DNA of 64,000 nucleotides, taken from NCBI GenBank assembly GCA_964017185.1, contig OZ024879.1, positions 26,854,456 through 26,918,455 of the forward strand, read 5' to 3'. Below are positions 38,009 to 51,923 of this stretch, one piece after another; position 1 is the stretch's first letter, and the number at the start of each line of letters is the position of its first letter. The stretch is from Rugalucina vietnamica. Lineage: Eukaryota; Mollusca; Bivalvia; Lucinida; Lucinidae. The notes beneath the pieces were generated by a model. It was not told the DNA's origin and did no database searches. It saw only the letters and a program-made list of their open reading frames with translations. Position numbers and translations under genes: made by a program.

Positions 38009-38728
38009 TGGTATTCTGAGAAATCAGAAATTCATTATCGGTTTAGATTCATTTTCTAACCAACGTTTTACACATTTTGGCTCTAAAGGGCCAATAAAGA
38101 GGTTTATTTTAGTTCAGTTCGTGTAACTGAGTGGACGCCTTTTGGGGAATAGCTACTCACTCGGCTTACGATATGTTTTCTTGGTATAAGTGTCTAAGTG
38201 TCATTTTAGCTTTTTCCCACTCCTCGGTTTTTGGAGTGGGAATTTCTTTCTGACTGCACCATTTCCTTAGCATTGCCTACTTGTACATTTTTTTCAGTAG
38301 CCGAAACCACGGTATGGTCCATCCCTTTTCTCATTAATATGCTCACTGCTCTTAAAGAATCTCAGTTTTGTATTTATTTGCTAGTACTGCAGCTGGTGTT
38401 GTGTCGTGTGGCGGTCCTATAAGTTCCCCGTACATCGTCCATAGTGCAGATTATATTTTCCTTTAGGCGAGGGTATTCTGAGAAATCAGACATTCATTAT
38501 CGGTTTAGATTCATTTTCTAACCAAAGTTTTATACATGTTGGCTCTGTTTGGATATTATTAGCCCTTGTATTGACTATCCTGATTACAGTATTTCTCTTT
38601 GGCTCCATTTTGCCAAATCTAAAGGGCCGCTGAAGAGGCTTAAGTAGCCGAAACCGCGGTATGGCCAATCCCTTTATCATTAATATGCTCACTGCTCTTG
38701 AAGGATCTCAGTTTCTTTTTTATTTATC
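38009..38728. repeat. local duplication with two interleaved repeated blocks
   Basis: The block GGTATTCTGAGAAATCAGA... at 38009-38105 recurs at 38470-38565. The block GTAGCCGAAACC(A/G)CGGTATGG at 38298-38380 recurs at 38645-38728. Order is preserved, suggesting one tandem duplication of about 350-460 bp with later deletions. Positions 38100-38290 also occur inverted at 39345-39530. Confidence 0.75.
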
Positions 38729-38824
38729 ACGAAAAAAGTAAAATAAACCATAAAACTAATAATGTAAAACACGAGACACACATCAGGCGCATACACCAGC
38801 CTGCACAGCTCCGAAAAAGTATCA

Positions 38825-38868
38825 AGCTTTGCTTGTTTGTTTGTTCGTTTGTTTGTTTGTTTGTTTGT
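38825..38868. repeat. (GTTT)n microsatellite
   Basis: About 10 GTTT units with one CGTT. Short frames on either strand are products of the repeat. Confidence 0.95.
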
Positions 38869-38996
38869 ATGGTAGTTTTTGTAAACACCAGTCAATATTT
38901 CAGTCATGTCGGGACGGATTTGTCGCTGTCTGCGTGTTACGCAGTACTATTGGAGGAGTAAATGCGTCTTGCGATTCTATAAAAAAATCATCGAAT

Positions 38997-39216
38997 GAGG
39001 TGTGTTCGTGGGAAAACCAACAATGTGGTTTCCGACCACGTACTGTAGAAGCACAGAAAAGAGCTAGAACCTTGAAGTTTCGGATTTAAGTAGAAGAGGA
39101 ACTGTACTATCCGAGTAGCGAAAACAAAGGCGCTGATCAGCTTTGCAGTTACTGCGAAGCTGATCTGGGCCTTTGTTTTCGCCTAGGCAGATTGTTGGTT
39201 TCCCACGAGGTGGCTC
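38997..39216 (+). mobile_element. MITE family A copy 9
   Basis: GAGGTGTGTTCGTGGGAAAA to CCCACGAGGTGGCTC, with the hairpin at 39119-39183. The flanks do not give a clear duplication. It lies between the inverted arms 38100-38290 and 39345-39530. Confidence 0.88.
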
Positions 39217-39344
39217 ATTAATGAATTGTTTTCGTTATTTCTGAAGGGGATGATTATACCGTGCCCATGTTTTATCCTTCACTATTATCTTTATCACTAT
39301 AACTGTAACATATAGAAGTCAAATACATGTAGTACTGTAAAAAG

Positions 39345-39530
39345 GTACAAGTAGGCAATGATCAGGAGATGGAGCAATCAGAAAGAAATTCCCACTCCAA
39401 AAACCGAGGGGTGGAAAAAAACTAAAATGACAGTTAAGTACTTATACCATGAAAACATGTTGTAAGCCGAGTGAGCTGCTATTTCCCAATAGGCGGCCAC
39501 TCAATTAACCGAACTGAACCAAAAACATGA
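39345..39530. repeat. inverted copy of 38100-38290
   Basis: GGCAATGATCAGGAGATGGA, TCCCACTCCAAAAACCGAGG and AAGCCGAGTGAGCTGCTATT are diverged reverse complements of the sequence at 38100-38290. Confidence 0.75.
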
Positions 39531-39968
39531 AAACGCACGTAAGGCTCAAACAGCACAAAAATCGACTCCAAAACACAAGACAATTAGAACCACAACAGAA
39601 GTATCGCCTTGGAACGTTCAAGCCGGCTTGTTGCAATGCTCAGTTGATGATGCACTACGTCTGTAAGGAGATACTAAGTATCACGCCAGCCTATACAATG
39701 ATTTAGGGAAACGCACAGAAATTTTCCTCAACATTTCATCTCCGACAAGTTTGATAAAACATACTCTAGTTGCTGAGACTAGCTGAGATATTGGTGTTTA
39801 ATATTCAGGGCATGTCATCAGACTTGTTCCCTGGGCGTAACTGTGCAAGCAATTCGAGTGCAACCGAGTGTGCGAAAACAAATAGGACTTGTTAAGTGAT
39901 GCGAAATATTGCTATTTAAATAGTTTAACTTCGTTCTCATATATATGATCTCATGTCTTTCTATGCCG
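39531..39968. other. non-coding stretch
   Basis: No gene or recognised repeat. Confidence 0.4.
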
Positions 39969-39972
39969 TATA

Positions 39973-41148
39973 CACTGAGGGGCACTTCTAACGCAACACT
40001 TAGTTTGAACATATTTATTCTCAATATAAATTTGACATGCAAAACATATATACATACAATAACAAAGTATAGGATTAGAACGAAAGCTTTAAGCTTATAA
40101 AGTCCCTTAACGCAACATTTACATTTTCCATCATATGAGCCGCCTCGTGGGAAAACCAACAATGTGGTTTCCGAACAGGTCTGACACAAACCGACCTGTA
40201 CAAGCAGAGAAAAGAGCTAGAAGCTTGAAATTTCGGATTTAAGTAGAAGAGGAATTCTACTATCCGAGTTGCGAAAACAAAGGCGCTGATCAGCTTCTCG
40301 GTTACCGCGAAGCTGATCTGCGTCTTTGTTTTCGCCTATGCAGATTGTTGGTTTTCCCTTGAGGCGGCTCATATCTTTAATATTAAACCACCAAATTTAT
40401 CAAAATTTTCCGCAAATATAAATCAATTATGCATGCGTTTTGTCTGTATTTTTCATTGAACCTTATAAAATATTCAGTCTACCTATAAGGACTCAAAAAT
40501 GAAAAGTCACAAAAAAGTCACGTCATTGAAGAGTTTAATAGTATCACAGCAGCGTCTCAGAAAAGTATCATATCCAGCTCATATCCCGTATCCCCAACCC
40601 CAGGAGCTTGCAAATAAATTTCCAAGCAAATAAAAAATATGATATGACGTTAATTCCAAGAAATTCAGCGTTATTGGTCATCTCTGGGATGCGTTTAGAA
40701 AACAGGCGTATGCGGAAACACCATGTCGTATCAAGAAATTCGCAGTAACTGAGTAGATCCTTGTGGAGGAGTGGTGAAACATCCCACAGGGGATTTGAAT
40801 GAAATTGATAAATATGTTTTGTCCATGAGGAGGAGGTGCCCCTGTATGGCCCAGTTCCATTCGGGACACATGGGATATTAACTGACCATGATACACTTCA
40901 CTGCTGTGATATCCGAGTAACTTGCATTTAGTTATAAGTTCAACCGGGATTTTGTGACTTTTTGTTTTTCAGTCATATTATATAAACATCCAATTTATTG
41001 CCTTATAGTCCACCGATTTTTGTGAAAATTACAGAAAATAAACAAAAATAGATGAACTTAATTTTTTGAAAATTTCATGAAGATCGGTTAGACGATTTTT
41101 TAGTAATGTCCAAAAAGGTAAGTGTTGCGTTAGAAGTGCCCCTCAGTG
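39973..41148. mobile_element. Tc1/mariner-like element, perfect 30-bp TIRs
   Basis: Left TIR 39973-40002 begins CACTGAGGGGCACTTCTAAC and the right TIR 41119-41148 is its exact complement over 30 bp. TA flanks both sides (39971-39972 and 41149-41150). The 1.18 kb includes a nested MITE A (40137-40370), leaving about 0.94 kb. A 72-codon minus-strand frame (40896-40678) has no transposase motif that I can identify. Non-autonomous or decayed. Confidence 0.9.
40137..40370 (+). mobile_element. MITE family A, full-length copy 10, inside the mariner-like element
   Basis: GAGCCGCCTCGTGGGAAAAC to CCTTGAGGCGGCTC. The ATAT duplication is exact (40133-40136 and 40371-40374). The hairpin arms are AAAACAAAGGCGCTGATCAG and complement. 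Among the least decayed copies. Confidence 0.95.
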
Positions 41149-41150
41149 TA

Positions 41151-41624
41151 GTCTTAGGCGAAAACAAAGACTGATTGATTCTTTTATTTCCTCCTCGAGG
41201 GAGGTTTTCTTGCGCACCTGTCATTTGTATCATCGGTCCCTATGGGACAGGGGATAGCGGAGACACAGTGGGGCTATATTGTGCTCGAATTCTCTGTCTC
41301 CGGGGGCAGGGGCTTTTAGCAGGGGTTTTACCACAATTTTGACCCCGCGGTTCCGGGCTTTTCGCAGAGCTTTAGAAATAGAAACTGAAAAGATAAAATT
41401 TCGCTACATGTGTTTCCTGGTCAATAAAGGTCGTAGATCCTTTGAGATATTCTAGCTTGTTCCGGTACATGCGCGGATCCAGAATTTTTCATGAGAGGGG
41501 GTCAAACGAAAATGGTACTTAAATTCGAAATTTTAAGCTTCTGGCTCTTATCTGTGCTTGTACATGCCGGTTTGTGTCGGACCTCTTTGGAAACCACATT
41601 GTTGGTTTTCCCACGAGGTAACTC
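41151..41624 (-). mobile_element. MITE family A copy 11, split and rearranged with a family C fragment
   Basis: TAGGCGAAAACAAAGA at 41156 is the start of the hairpin. The rest of the family appears only from 41521 (AAATTCGAAATTTTAAGC to CCCACGAGGTAACTC). In between lies a 300-bp unknown segment and, at 41468-41519, the first 50 bp of family C (ATGCGCGGATCCAGAA). It looks like insertion followed by deletion. Confidence 0.65.

Positions 41625-44023
<2,399 letters not shown>

Positions 44024-44090
<67 letters not shown>
44024..44090. repeat. T46-G21 homopolymer junction
   Basis: 46 T (44024-44069) followed directly by 21 G (44070-44090). The complementary strand is C21A46. It may be an insertion tail or an assembly artefact. 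Confidence 0.9.
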
Positions 44091-44093
<3 letters not shown>

Positions 44094-44164
44094 TATAGCG
44101 GATATGTATGGGAAGACTTTTGTGTCTCTGTCCCATACCTTTGAGTTTTTAGCAGGCTGACAAG

Positions 44165-45160
44165 GTAAGCTTAATATAGTATACCATTCAGTCCGGCGTC
44201 CATCCGTCGTCCGTCAATCGTCCGTCGTCCACAATTTCAAAGATCTTCTCAGAAACCGCTTGGCCAATCAAACTGAATTTTTATGTGGAGAATCCATGGG
44301 TAGAGGGAACGAAAGTTGGGTCGCGAAATCCGGGTCACATGACCAAGATGGCCGCCACGCCGATATATGGTAAAAACACTCAAAAATCGTCTTCTCCAGA
44401 ACCAGCGGGCCGATTTCCATGAAACTTGGTATGTAGCATCGGGGACTCCAGCCCATCATAGTTTGCGGAATTGATGACCCTGGGATGACCTTGACTTATT
44501 TTACGGCTAGGACAATTTTAGAAACAATCTGGTACATGGGAAAACGTGAAAACTAAGTGTTTTTTTTTTTTTTTTTTTTTGAAAACTATTGCAGCCTGAG
44601 ACCTGAAAAGTGGTAGATGCAGAGAACTAATGGAGTATATGAAGGCATATAATTAATTTAGGTCAAGGTCATCTCTTGACCTTGGCCGGTCTGTCGTCCA
44701 TACTCACTTTTCAAAGATCTTCTCTGAAGCCGCTTGGTCAATCAAAGTGAAATTTTATGTGGAACATCCTTGGTAAAGCGAAACGAAAGTTTGATCGCGA
44801 AATCTGGGTCACATGACCAAGATGGCCGCCATGCCCACTAAAAGATCTTCTTCTCCAGAGCCGGCTGGCCGATTTCCACGAAACTTGGTATGTAGCATTT
44901 GGGACTCCAGCCCATCATAGTTTGATCAAATGATGACCCTAGGATTACCTTGACCTATTTTACGGCAAGGTCAATTTTGGAAACATAGGCTTTTACATGG
45001 GAAAAAAGTGAAAACAATGGATATTTTGAAAACTATTGCAGCCTGAGACCTGAAAAAGGTAGATGCAAACAACTAATTGAGTAGATGAAGGTATGTGTTT
45101 AATGTAGGTCAAGGTCAATTTTAGAAACATAGGCAAACATGCAAACATGGGAAAAACTGA
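44165..45160. repeat. two tandem units of about 0.5 kb of a dispersed repeat
   Basis: Unit 1 starts near 44234 and unit 2 near 44711, both with TCAAAGATCTTCTC, then CGCTTGG(C/T)CAATCAAA, CACATGACCAAGATGGCCGC, CGATTTCCA(T/C)GAAACTTGG, CTCCAGCCCATCATAGTTTG and ATTGCAGCCTGAGACCTGAA. A partial third follows (45085-45260). Non-coding. Common in mollusc-style genomes, by memory. Confidence 0.85.
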
Positions 45161-45518
45161 CAAGTAGGTCTCGGGTAAGCGTTTACAGGACCAATGATCC
45201 TATGGAAACCATTGCAGCCATAGACCTGAAACATGACCAAGATGGCCGTCATACCCATATATGGAAAAAACAACACTTTGTCCAGTGACTGTACTTGTTG
45301 ACTCTCAGGTGAGCGATCGTTGCCCTTGGGCTACTTGTGTTATCTTGTTTACGGTTGTGGCTTAACAACCCAGTCAACAGCTATATTCATTTCGAGCCTC
45401 CATTTTATGGGACTTTTGCCCAAAATTAGGACTTCAAATATAACCGTCAAACTACTGAGCCAGCAAGGCTGATATAACCACTTTTCCTAGTCAAGCTCAG
45501 ACCTGAGCGGTTTACCAA
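45161..45518. repeat. repeat ends with GTGAGCG and short hairpins, plus SINE-like body
   Basis: AAGCGTTTACAGGACCAATG near 45176 and CTCAGGTGAGCGATCGTTGC with CCCTTGGG near 45306 are similar termini (compare 12600). The sequence after 45350 (GTGGCTTAACAACCCAGTCA) is a decayed SINE-type body. Confidence 0.45.
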
Positions 45519-45632
45519 TACAATACAATACAATGCAATGCAATGCAATGCAACGCAACGCAACGCAACGCAACGCAACGCAACGCAATGCAATGCAATG
45601 CAATACAATACAATACAATACAATACACTTTA
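45519..45632. repeat. concentric CAATA-CAATG-CAACG pentanucleotide array
   Basis: Units run CAATA (about 3), CAATG (about 4), CAACG (7), CAATG (about 4), CAATA (about 5). The variants are arranged symmetrically around a CG-containing core. Confidence 0.97.
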
Positions 45633-45941
45633 TTCACTCAAGGTCTGTGGATACAAACATCATGAGGATATGATACAATAATACATTTAACATGACATGG
45701 TGGAAGCAGCAACAAAATACAGGAGTGGTTGAAATATTGAAAAGTACAATTTCAGGATGGGGGTAATGTCTTGTTGATTTCGGTAACATTGTATTACTGA
45801 GATGTGTGGCATGAGTAAACATGTTTTGCAAAAAGTAATCGCCAAAGTATATAATGCAAAAATATATGTAAGCCATATATGTAAATGTGTCGATTCTATA
45901 TAAACATTATAGTTTGCACAAAATATAACGTGAGCATAATA
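45633..45941. other. non-coding stretch
   Basis: No recognised feature. Confidence 0.4.
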
Positions 45942-45943
45942 TA

Positions 45944-46960
45944 CTCATCAAAAGAAGTTAAGCACCAGTTAATATTTTTCTCATTTTAAAATACTGTTTA
46001 GAATAGATATTTTTCAAATAAACTTTTAAAACTTTATGCCATCTTAAAGGCTGGACTTCGTTAATAACAAGGCAATAATTTGTCTTGAAAAGATTGAGTT
46101 AAATGTGCAATTTCATGTTTTTGAAAACATCAAAATTTGGGATGCAGCAAAAAGCCCACATCTTTATTTCAGGGCTTCCAATCCTGAATTCGCTTCATAT
46201 CCTTACTCGTGATACTGAAAGCAATCATTTAAAGCAAAAAATAAAAAATGAAAATAAAAAATGATTTTTTGAACAAAAACACCATTTTTGACAAAAAAAT
46301 AATGATTTTTGAGATTTTGTTTAAATTCTCAGATAAAGCTTAGTAACTAATCTCTCCAATAAAATGGATTGTTTTCCATCAAAAACAGCATGTAGCACCC
46401 CTTAATGTTAAGCTGGAGATACTGTTTTTAAACCCATCCAATTTCAGACTTTTTAAAAAGCTGCATATCAAAAACATGCTCATGCATTGACATTATATAA
46501 CAAAAAGAGAATAGGCGGTCGGCTTTGGTCTCAAAACATCTCATGGTAATCAAAAATCGAGATGATTTTTTTTATTTTGATCATTTTCTCCAATATTTAT
46601 GATTTTTTCTCGAAAATTGCAATTTTGTCAAAAAATGCATTTTTACTCAAATTTTGAGATTTTTAAAAATGTTTTTTGGCTTAATCGTTTGCTTTTGAGC
46701 TCCCGTGTGTTAATTTAGAAACTGTGGCATTTTTGGTGGAATTTTTTCGATTTTCAAATTTTCTCGGCAGTATTTTAGGAAAATGGGAATTTTCAACTTT
46801 TCCTAAAATCGTTTCCGCAACGTTTTTGGTCTCATCACACACATTAACAAACTCTTTCAGATTGTGCAAATTCAAAAAAGTAGGTTTAAAATTTGTTAGT
46901 CAAAATGTAACTTAAAAATATGAAAAAAAATCTAAATGGTGCAAAACTTCTTTTGATGAG
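45944..46960. mobile_element. mariner-like element, CTCATCAAAAGAAGTT ends
   Basis: CTCATCAAAAGAAGTTAAGC at the left opposes GCAAAACTTCTTTTGATGAG at the right, with TA on both sides (45942-45943 and 46961-46962). About 1 kb. The body is rich in ATTTTTGA and AAAAATGA words and has no intact transposase frame. The ends recall a widespread mariner group in invertebrates, by memory. Confidence 0.75.
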
Positions 46961-46962
46961 TA

Positions 46963-48768
46963 TATATTTTCAGCGTAAAATAAGTTTTATACAATGGGAA
47001 CTAACTACGTAATAAATGATTAATATATTTAAAAGGAATACCTTCCCTTTACATGTATCGCATTTTGTATCGGCCGGAACACGGCGAACTCCAGCACAAG
47101 TGCATGTCAAAATACTGAAAACAACTAAGTGATAGGTTTGTGCACATCTGGTCTTGTTTTAGAAGGAGATACAGGTGGGTGCATGGTCAACTGGTGTTCA
47201 TTTCCCACTCTAGGAGTTGATACTACATTTGTTATGCAACGGCTCAGCAATGATTTGTTCGAGCTTAATGCACGTGATACTTGTGCAAGTATTACCGTTC
47301 AGCTCGTTTAACTGAAATTCACGGACACTTTGTGTTTTTCATGGGGATATGAGCTTGATCGGTATAAAATGTAAGTGCATATTTGACATCAAAATTTGAT
47401 GGCATACCCATATACAGAGATAAAAAGATTTTGGTAGGCTGCTGAAAAGACATTCTGTACGTGACATTTTCCGCAGTCATACTAAACTTACCTGCATTTT
47501 TACCGGAAAATACCGATGATTTATCGGATTTCCGTAGGCTATGACAGGTAGACCTTACCTGTCCACTTTGGTTTTCAGTTAACTATTGCATTGCTATGGA
47601 AAACGTTTTTTATACAATTATAGTATTTTTATTTAAAAAGTCAGAAATAGGATGCTGTTATATCCAGTTTCTACATTTTAACAGCTTTCCGATGATATAA
47701 ATTTTATCTAATTTGAGTTTGATCTTTTTGCTTCCCAAAACGCCTTAAGTTACCATCGTGCTATCCTATTGTAAGCTATTGTAAAAAATCAAAACGCGTG
47801 CTTCTCCATTTTCACGTCTAATTTACTAAAACTCTATTGTAAGGAAATTTAGGATGCTGTTATATTTGTTATCTGCACATTCCATACTTTACATACATAT
47901 AAGTTTCACGGATCTAGTAACAGGCTATTTTGCTTCCCGAATATAGGATAATGACAATTTTAACTCTTTCTGGAAGTTATTTTTTGCTTGGAATTTGTCT
48001 AAGTCCGCACAATAAATGTTACAGGTAACTGTGTAATCGCGAAGCGCCATTGGCTGCCTCAGGCTAATGAAAGAGGTGAAAATTTTGAGAAAAGTTTAGT
48101 TTAGCCGATGGGTCCAAAATACCTTTTTGTACTGACTATTAGAAAAATGATCAAAATATTTATCTTTGAGATTAAATATTGTTTTTCGGCACTTTTAAAA
48201 TCTGACATCATGACCTATATGGTTACATAAAAGTTCATATTGAAAAATAGATATTTCCAGAACTTATGTGAATTCATAAATTCATGTGATATTCATAATT
48301 TAATTTATCATTATTATTTTGATGAGAATCTTTTTTTTTTTTTATGCCGTAATCCGCAACAGGACGAGTACGCGATATCTGCCATTCAAAGTCGATCCAA
48401 ACAAAATAGCAGCTTTTATAAACTTTAATTAAAGAACAAAAAATCATCAAACATAAACGTTTAAAGCAATCATCGCATGAACAGTTGAATCCCGACAACA
48501 ATTAAAGAAATCAAATTACATGTATCCATTTAACTTAATTATTTCACACATACACGAGATATAATTGAGCAAACCGACCGAGTATAATTACTCATTTACC
48601 GAAAGCGGTGCATGCTTTATTTAACCAAGTTGAAGAAATCAAAGGTTTCTAAAATCTATTTGTTAATATCTTTCCTCAAAGCATGTTGACACGAAACAAA
48701 AACATTTATCATTATGCATGTATCGTAGTAGAGAAGAATGTGGTATTACGGATTCGTGAAATGCGTAT
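46963..48768. other. non-coding stretch with a weak internal duplication
   Basis: AGGATGCTGTTATAT at 47648 and again at 47853, followed by TTTGCTTCCC at 47728 and 47931, suggests a diverged duplication of about 205 bp. No gene recognised. Confidence 0.4.
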
Positions 48769-48809
48769 TCATTCATTCATTCATTCATTCATTCATTCAT
48801 TCATTCATT

Positions 48810-48852
<43 letters not shown>
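48769..48852. repeat. (ATTC)n-(TTTC)n compound microsatellite
   Basis: About 9 ATTC units, then about 11 CTTT units. Frames across it are artefacts. Confidence 0.97.
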
Positions 48853-48853
<1 letters not shown>

Positions 48854-48992
48854 ATATACGATATTTGAAATCCTTGACGACAAAGAAATAATTTAAGATC
48901 ATTGTCAATGGAAATGAAAATGGCAAGTTCCGCGCAAACAATATGATACTATACATGTTTAATTTTGCAAAAATTCTACAACTTGCAAACTT

Positions 48993-49164
48993 GCATAGGC
49001 GAAAACAAAGGCGCTGTACAGCTCATCAGCTTCTTTTTTTTTTTCGCTTCATAGATAGTAAATAAATCCGAAATTTCAAACTTCTAGCCTGCTTCTGTGA
49101 CTGTACGGACCGGTTTGTGTCTGACCTGGACAGAAACCAAAAGGGTTTTCTCATGCGAAGGCTC
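48993..49164 (-). mobile_element. MITE family A, truncated copy 12
   Basis: GCATAGGCGAAAACAAAGGC, then a damaged hairpin with a T run, AAATCCGAAATTTCAAACTT, GACCGGTTTGTGTCTGACCT and the end GCGAAGGCTC. Confidence 0.8.
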
Positions 49165-49834
49165 ATTTGGTATTTTATTCTTGTACATGCGCAGGACATT
49201 GAAATTAAACCGTTTGCGTTATTGATGCATGTCAGGTTTACACCGCATGGTGCTTTAACACACACACAAAAATGTAGTTTAATTAAACATGAAATTTCGT
49301 TTTAAGAATTTAGATTCATTGTACTACATGATCTCTATATGCAGATTCGGCTAAGAGTAGCCTGCCTGATATGCAGAATCAGTTTTGTCTGTCAAAACAG
49401 CTTTCTTATGACGCTGCCAAATTATCATGTAAGAATGTTTTTATAAGGAGCGTGACTTTAATACCTTGCGGCGACAGCCTAAATACGCTGGATGTCAGGT
49501 GTAATCCCCTGATCTGGTCATCCGTGATGATCGTTTTAACTACCTTATAATCAGCAAAGCGTGAAAACCTACTTTCTGGTCGGCATTTCTGACCATGTCA
49601 GACAAAGACCAGATTGGTTATTAAAACTGTATCAAGGTTGAACTGCATCGTGACTTGGATAAGAATAACCGTTAAGGAAAATGGTGTGTCAGCGCTGTGC
49701 AGGTCATCAACGCCTATACGATTTTAACATGCAGACAAGTTGTCGCAAGATTCTGCTCGAATTTGAAATGATAATTTGTTTAACCTTATCATTTTGTTAT
49801 CAAATATGATGATAAAAACGTCCCGTGCTTACAT
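49165..49834. other. non-coding stretch
   Basis: No gene or repeat recognised. Confidence 0.4.
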
Positions 49835-50070
49835 CAGGACTGGGGTATGTAGGGGTATACCTATTATTCTTCTTTTTGCTCCAAAACACATAGATTGTGG
49901 GTACTCATTAGATCCGCCTCACCGAGGTGGTTCTAACGTGTACCCACAATCTAGGTTTTGAGCAAAACTAAGAAAAAATCAAAATTTTTCAGCTGAAAGT
50001 TTTCAATTTTTAATGCTAAAAACCTCTGCTTATTGCTTGGGCAAGTTTTCGTAATATAATGTAATTACTG
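49835..50070 (+). repeat. palindromic repeat family B, copy 4
   Basis: ACTGGGGTATGTAGGGGTAT, a palindrome with TAGATTGTGGGTACTCATTA and complement around CCGCCTCACCGAGG, then GAGCAAAACTAAG and TTGCTTGGGCAAGTTTTCGT. Its left part is missing. Confidence 0.82.
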
Positions 50071-50160
50071 CCAAAGGTTTAATTTCTTACAAAGATTCTT
50101 CAATGAACTCCAGTGAACCTCGATTTTTTTTTATGAAAGACTTAAAACCCTAAAACTTTT

Positions 50161-50412
50161 CCATCAGAGAGACATGCCCGTGAAATGTATATCCACCCCA
50201 TCATATCCCACTTTTATATAGTAAAACTGGGGTTTACAGGGGTATGCCTATTTTCATTATTTTTGTCCAATACATAGATTGTGGGTACTCATTATAACCG
50301 CTTCAATTTTTTGAGTAAATATATAAAAATCCACTTTTTTTTCTTGAATTTTTTTTTTTTTCTGCAGAACAAAGTTCTGTATATTGCATGGGCAAGTCTT
50401 AGTAATGTCACT
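50161..50412 (+). repeat. palindromic repeat family B, copy 5
   Basis: CCATCAGAGAGACATGCCCG start, TATCCCACTTTTATATAGTA, ACTGGGGTTTACAGGGGTAT, ATAGATTGTGGGTACTCATT. The second arm of the palindrome is deleted after ACCGCTTCAATTTTTTGAG. It ends CTGTATATTGCATGGGCAAG. Confidence 0.82.
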
Positions 50413-51330
50413 ATTTTTTCCGTCTCATGAATTATAATACGGATTTTTGTGTTTTATGTTATGTTTTAAGGTGCTAAACAAAGATGAAAAACGCAAAGAA
50501 AACCAAATTAAGCTATTCCATTAAATGCGTTCATGTGAACAATTCATTTGGCCATGGGAAACGCATTAAATAACTAACTCCTCCGATGGAGCCGAGCTCA
50601 CTATCTGCTATCACCCACTGGACGAGATTCTCGCAATAGGCGAGATTCTCGTCATCATTGTTCAGGTGGGGTGACACCAGTCAAAAATTGTCCATAGGCC
50701 ACAATGCAAATTGTCGCACTTTGTGACACTCCCAGCTGTTACCAAACATTTTATGACCAAAAGGACTCCCCTCGCCTTATAGCTCAACCATACATCTACC
50801 CAACGAGCCCAGTTCAAAGGGGGGTTGACCGTTGAGTTTTTCCGGTATTCCGTTTTGCAACCACCCTAGGGTTGGGTTTTACCCTCTAGAATGGTGCAGA
50901 TTTGAGGAGGGGGTAGTTTACAGACAGAAGCTTCCGACGAGAAATAGTCTCTTTTAAGATCATGTTTTGTACACCCAAATGTCGTACACTAGTGATACTT
51001 TGCAGCGCATACTAAATATAAAACAGACACAAATAAATGTGCTCGTAATACAGTGTCAAACTCACCTAGGCAAAATTTTCAAATGCACTATTTTCGGTAC
51101 GGCGGAGTGATAAATTTTGAGCGGTGTCGCACCAGGTAATACAGGTAAATGAAAAATCGGTCAAAACTCTTGAAACCCAATATCGATAAAACTCAGGTAT
51201 ATCGGTTTCTGCGGCCTACAGGGACATAACTTCTTTTATCGGATTAGGCTTATTTGACGGAAATTCTGTGTTGTTTCCCTTGGTAGTCCCTTGCAAAAAA
51301 GCTTCACATGGGACTCTAATATTATGGGCA
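50413..51330. other. non-coding stretch
   Basis: No gene. ACGAGATTCTCGCAATAGGC and GCGAGATTCTCG near 50633 are a short palindromic pair. Otherwise nothing recognised. Confidence 0.4.
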
Positions 51331-51334
51331 TGCC

Positions 51335-51445
51335 AGTAATGAGGTGGTCAGTAGCCTTGAAGCTTTGCCTGGAGGCACACACAACCCATCTATTTCTTTA
51401 GGCCTCAATGGGTGGGGTCCATATCCACACCCGACACTATACCCC
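51335..51445 (-). repeat. dispersed repeat F, minus copy
   Basis: CTTTGCCTGGAGGCACACAC, CATCTATTTCTTTAGGCCTC and CCATATCCACACCCGAC are the reverse complement of 24299-24385. Confidence 0.7.
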
Positions 51446-51704
51446 AAGCTTTTTGTTATTGCTATTGGTTTGTTAGACAGAATCTCAATTCTAAAGTGTA
51501 TGTTCAGGACTGATAGATAAATATTTTGATTGATTATTTTGGACACTGTAGCGACGATTGTCTTTTGAAATCATATGGTTAATGTCGGATGGATGCCGGT
51601 ATATTAAATGGTATTAATAACAATAATTTTAAATAGTAGTTTGAAAACAGTCCATATTTATTTACAATGACTTTGTTTATCTGTCAGTCAAATTGGAAAC
51701 ATTT

Positions 51705-51919
51705 GAGCCGCCTCATGGGAAAACCAACAATTTGCATATGCGAAAACAAAGACGCAGATCAGCTTCGCAGCGCCTTTGTTTTCGCCACACGGATAGTACA
51801 ATTCCTTTTCTACTTATATCCAAAGTTTCAAGAGTGTAGCTTAATTCTGTGACTGTACAGCCCGGTTTATGTCGGGCCTGTTCGGAAACCACATTGTTGG
51901 TGTTCCCACGAGGCGGCTC
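51705..51919 (-). mobile_element. MITE family A copy 13
   Basis: GAGCCGCCTCATGGGAAAAC to CCCACGAGGCGGCTC. The ATTT duplication is exact (51701-51704 and 51920-51923). The hairpin lacks part of its second arm (CAGCTTCGCAGCGCCTTTGT). 215 bp. Confidence 0.93.
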
Positions 51920-51923
51920 ATTT

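Noticed and set aside
40678..40896. Transposase remnant in the mariner-like element
   Set aside because: The frame is 72 codons, with no DDE/D motif or helix-turn-helix that I could recognise.
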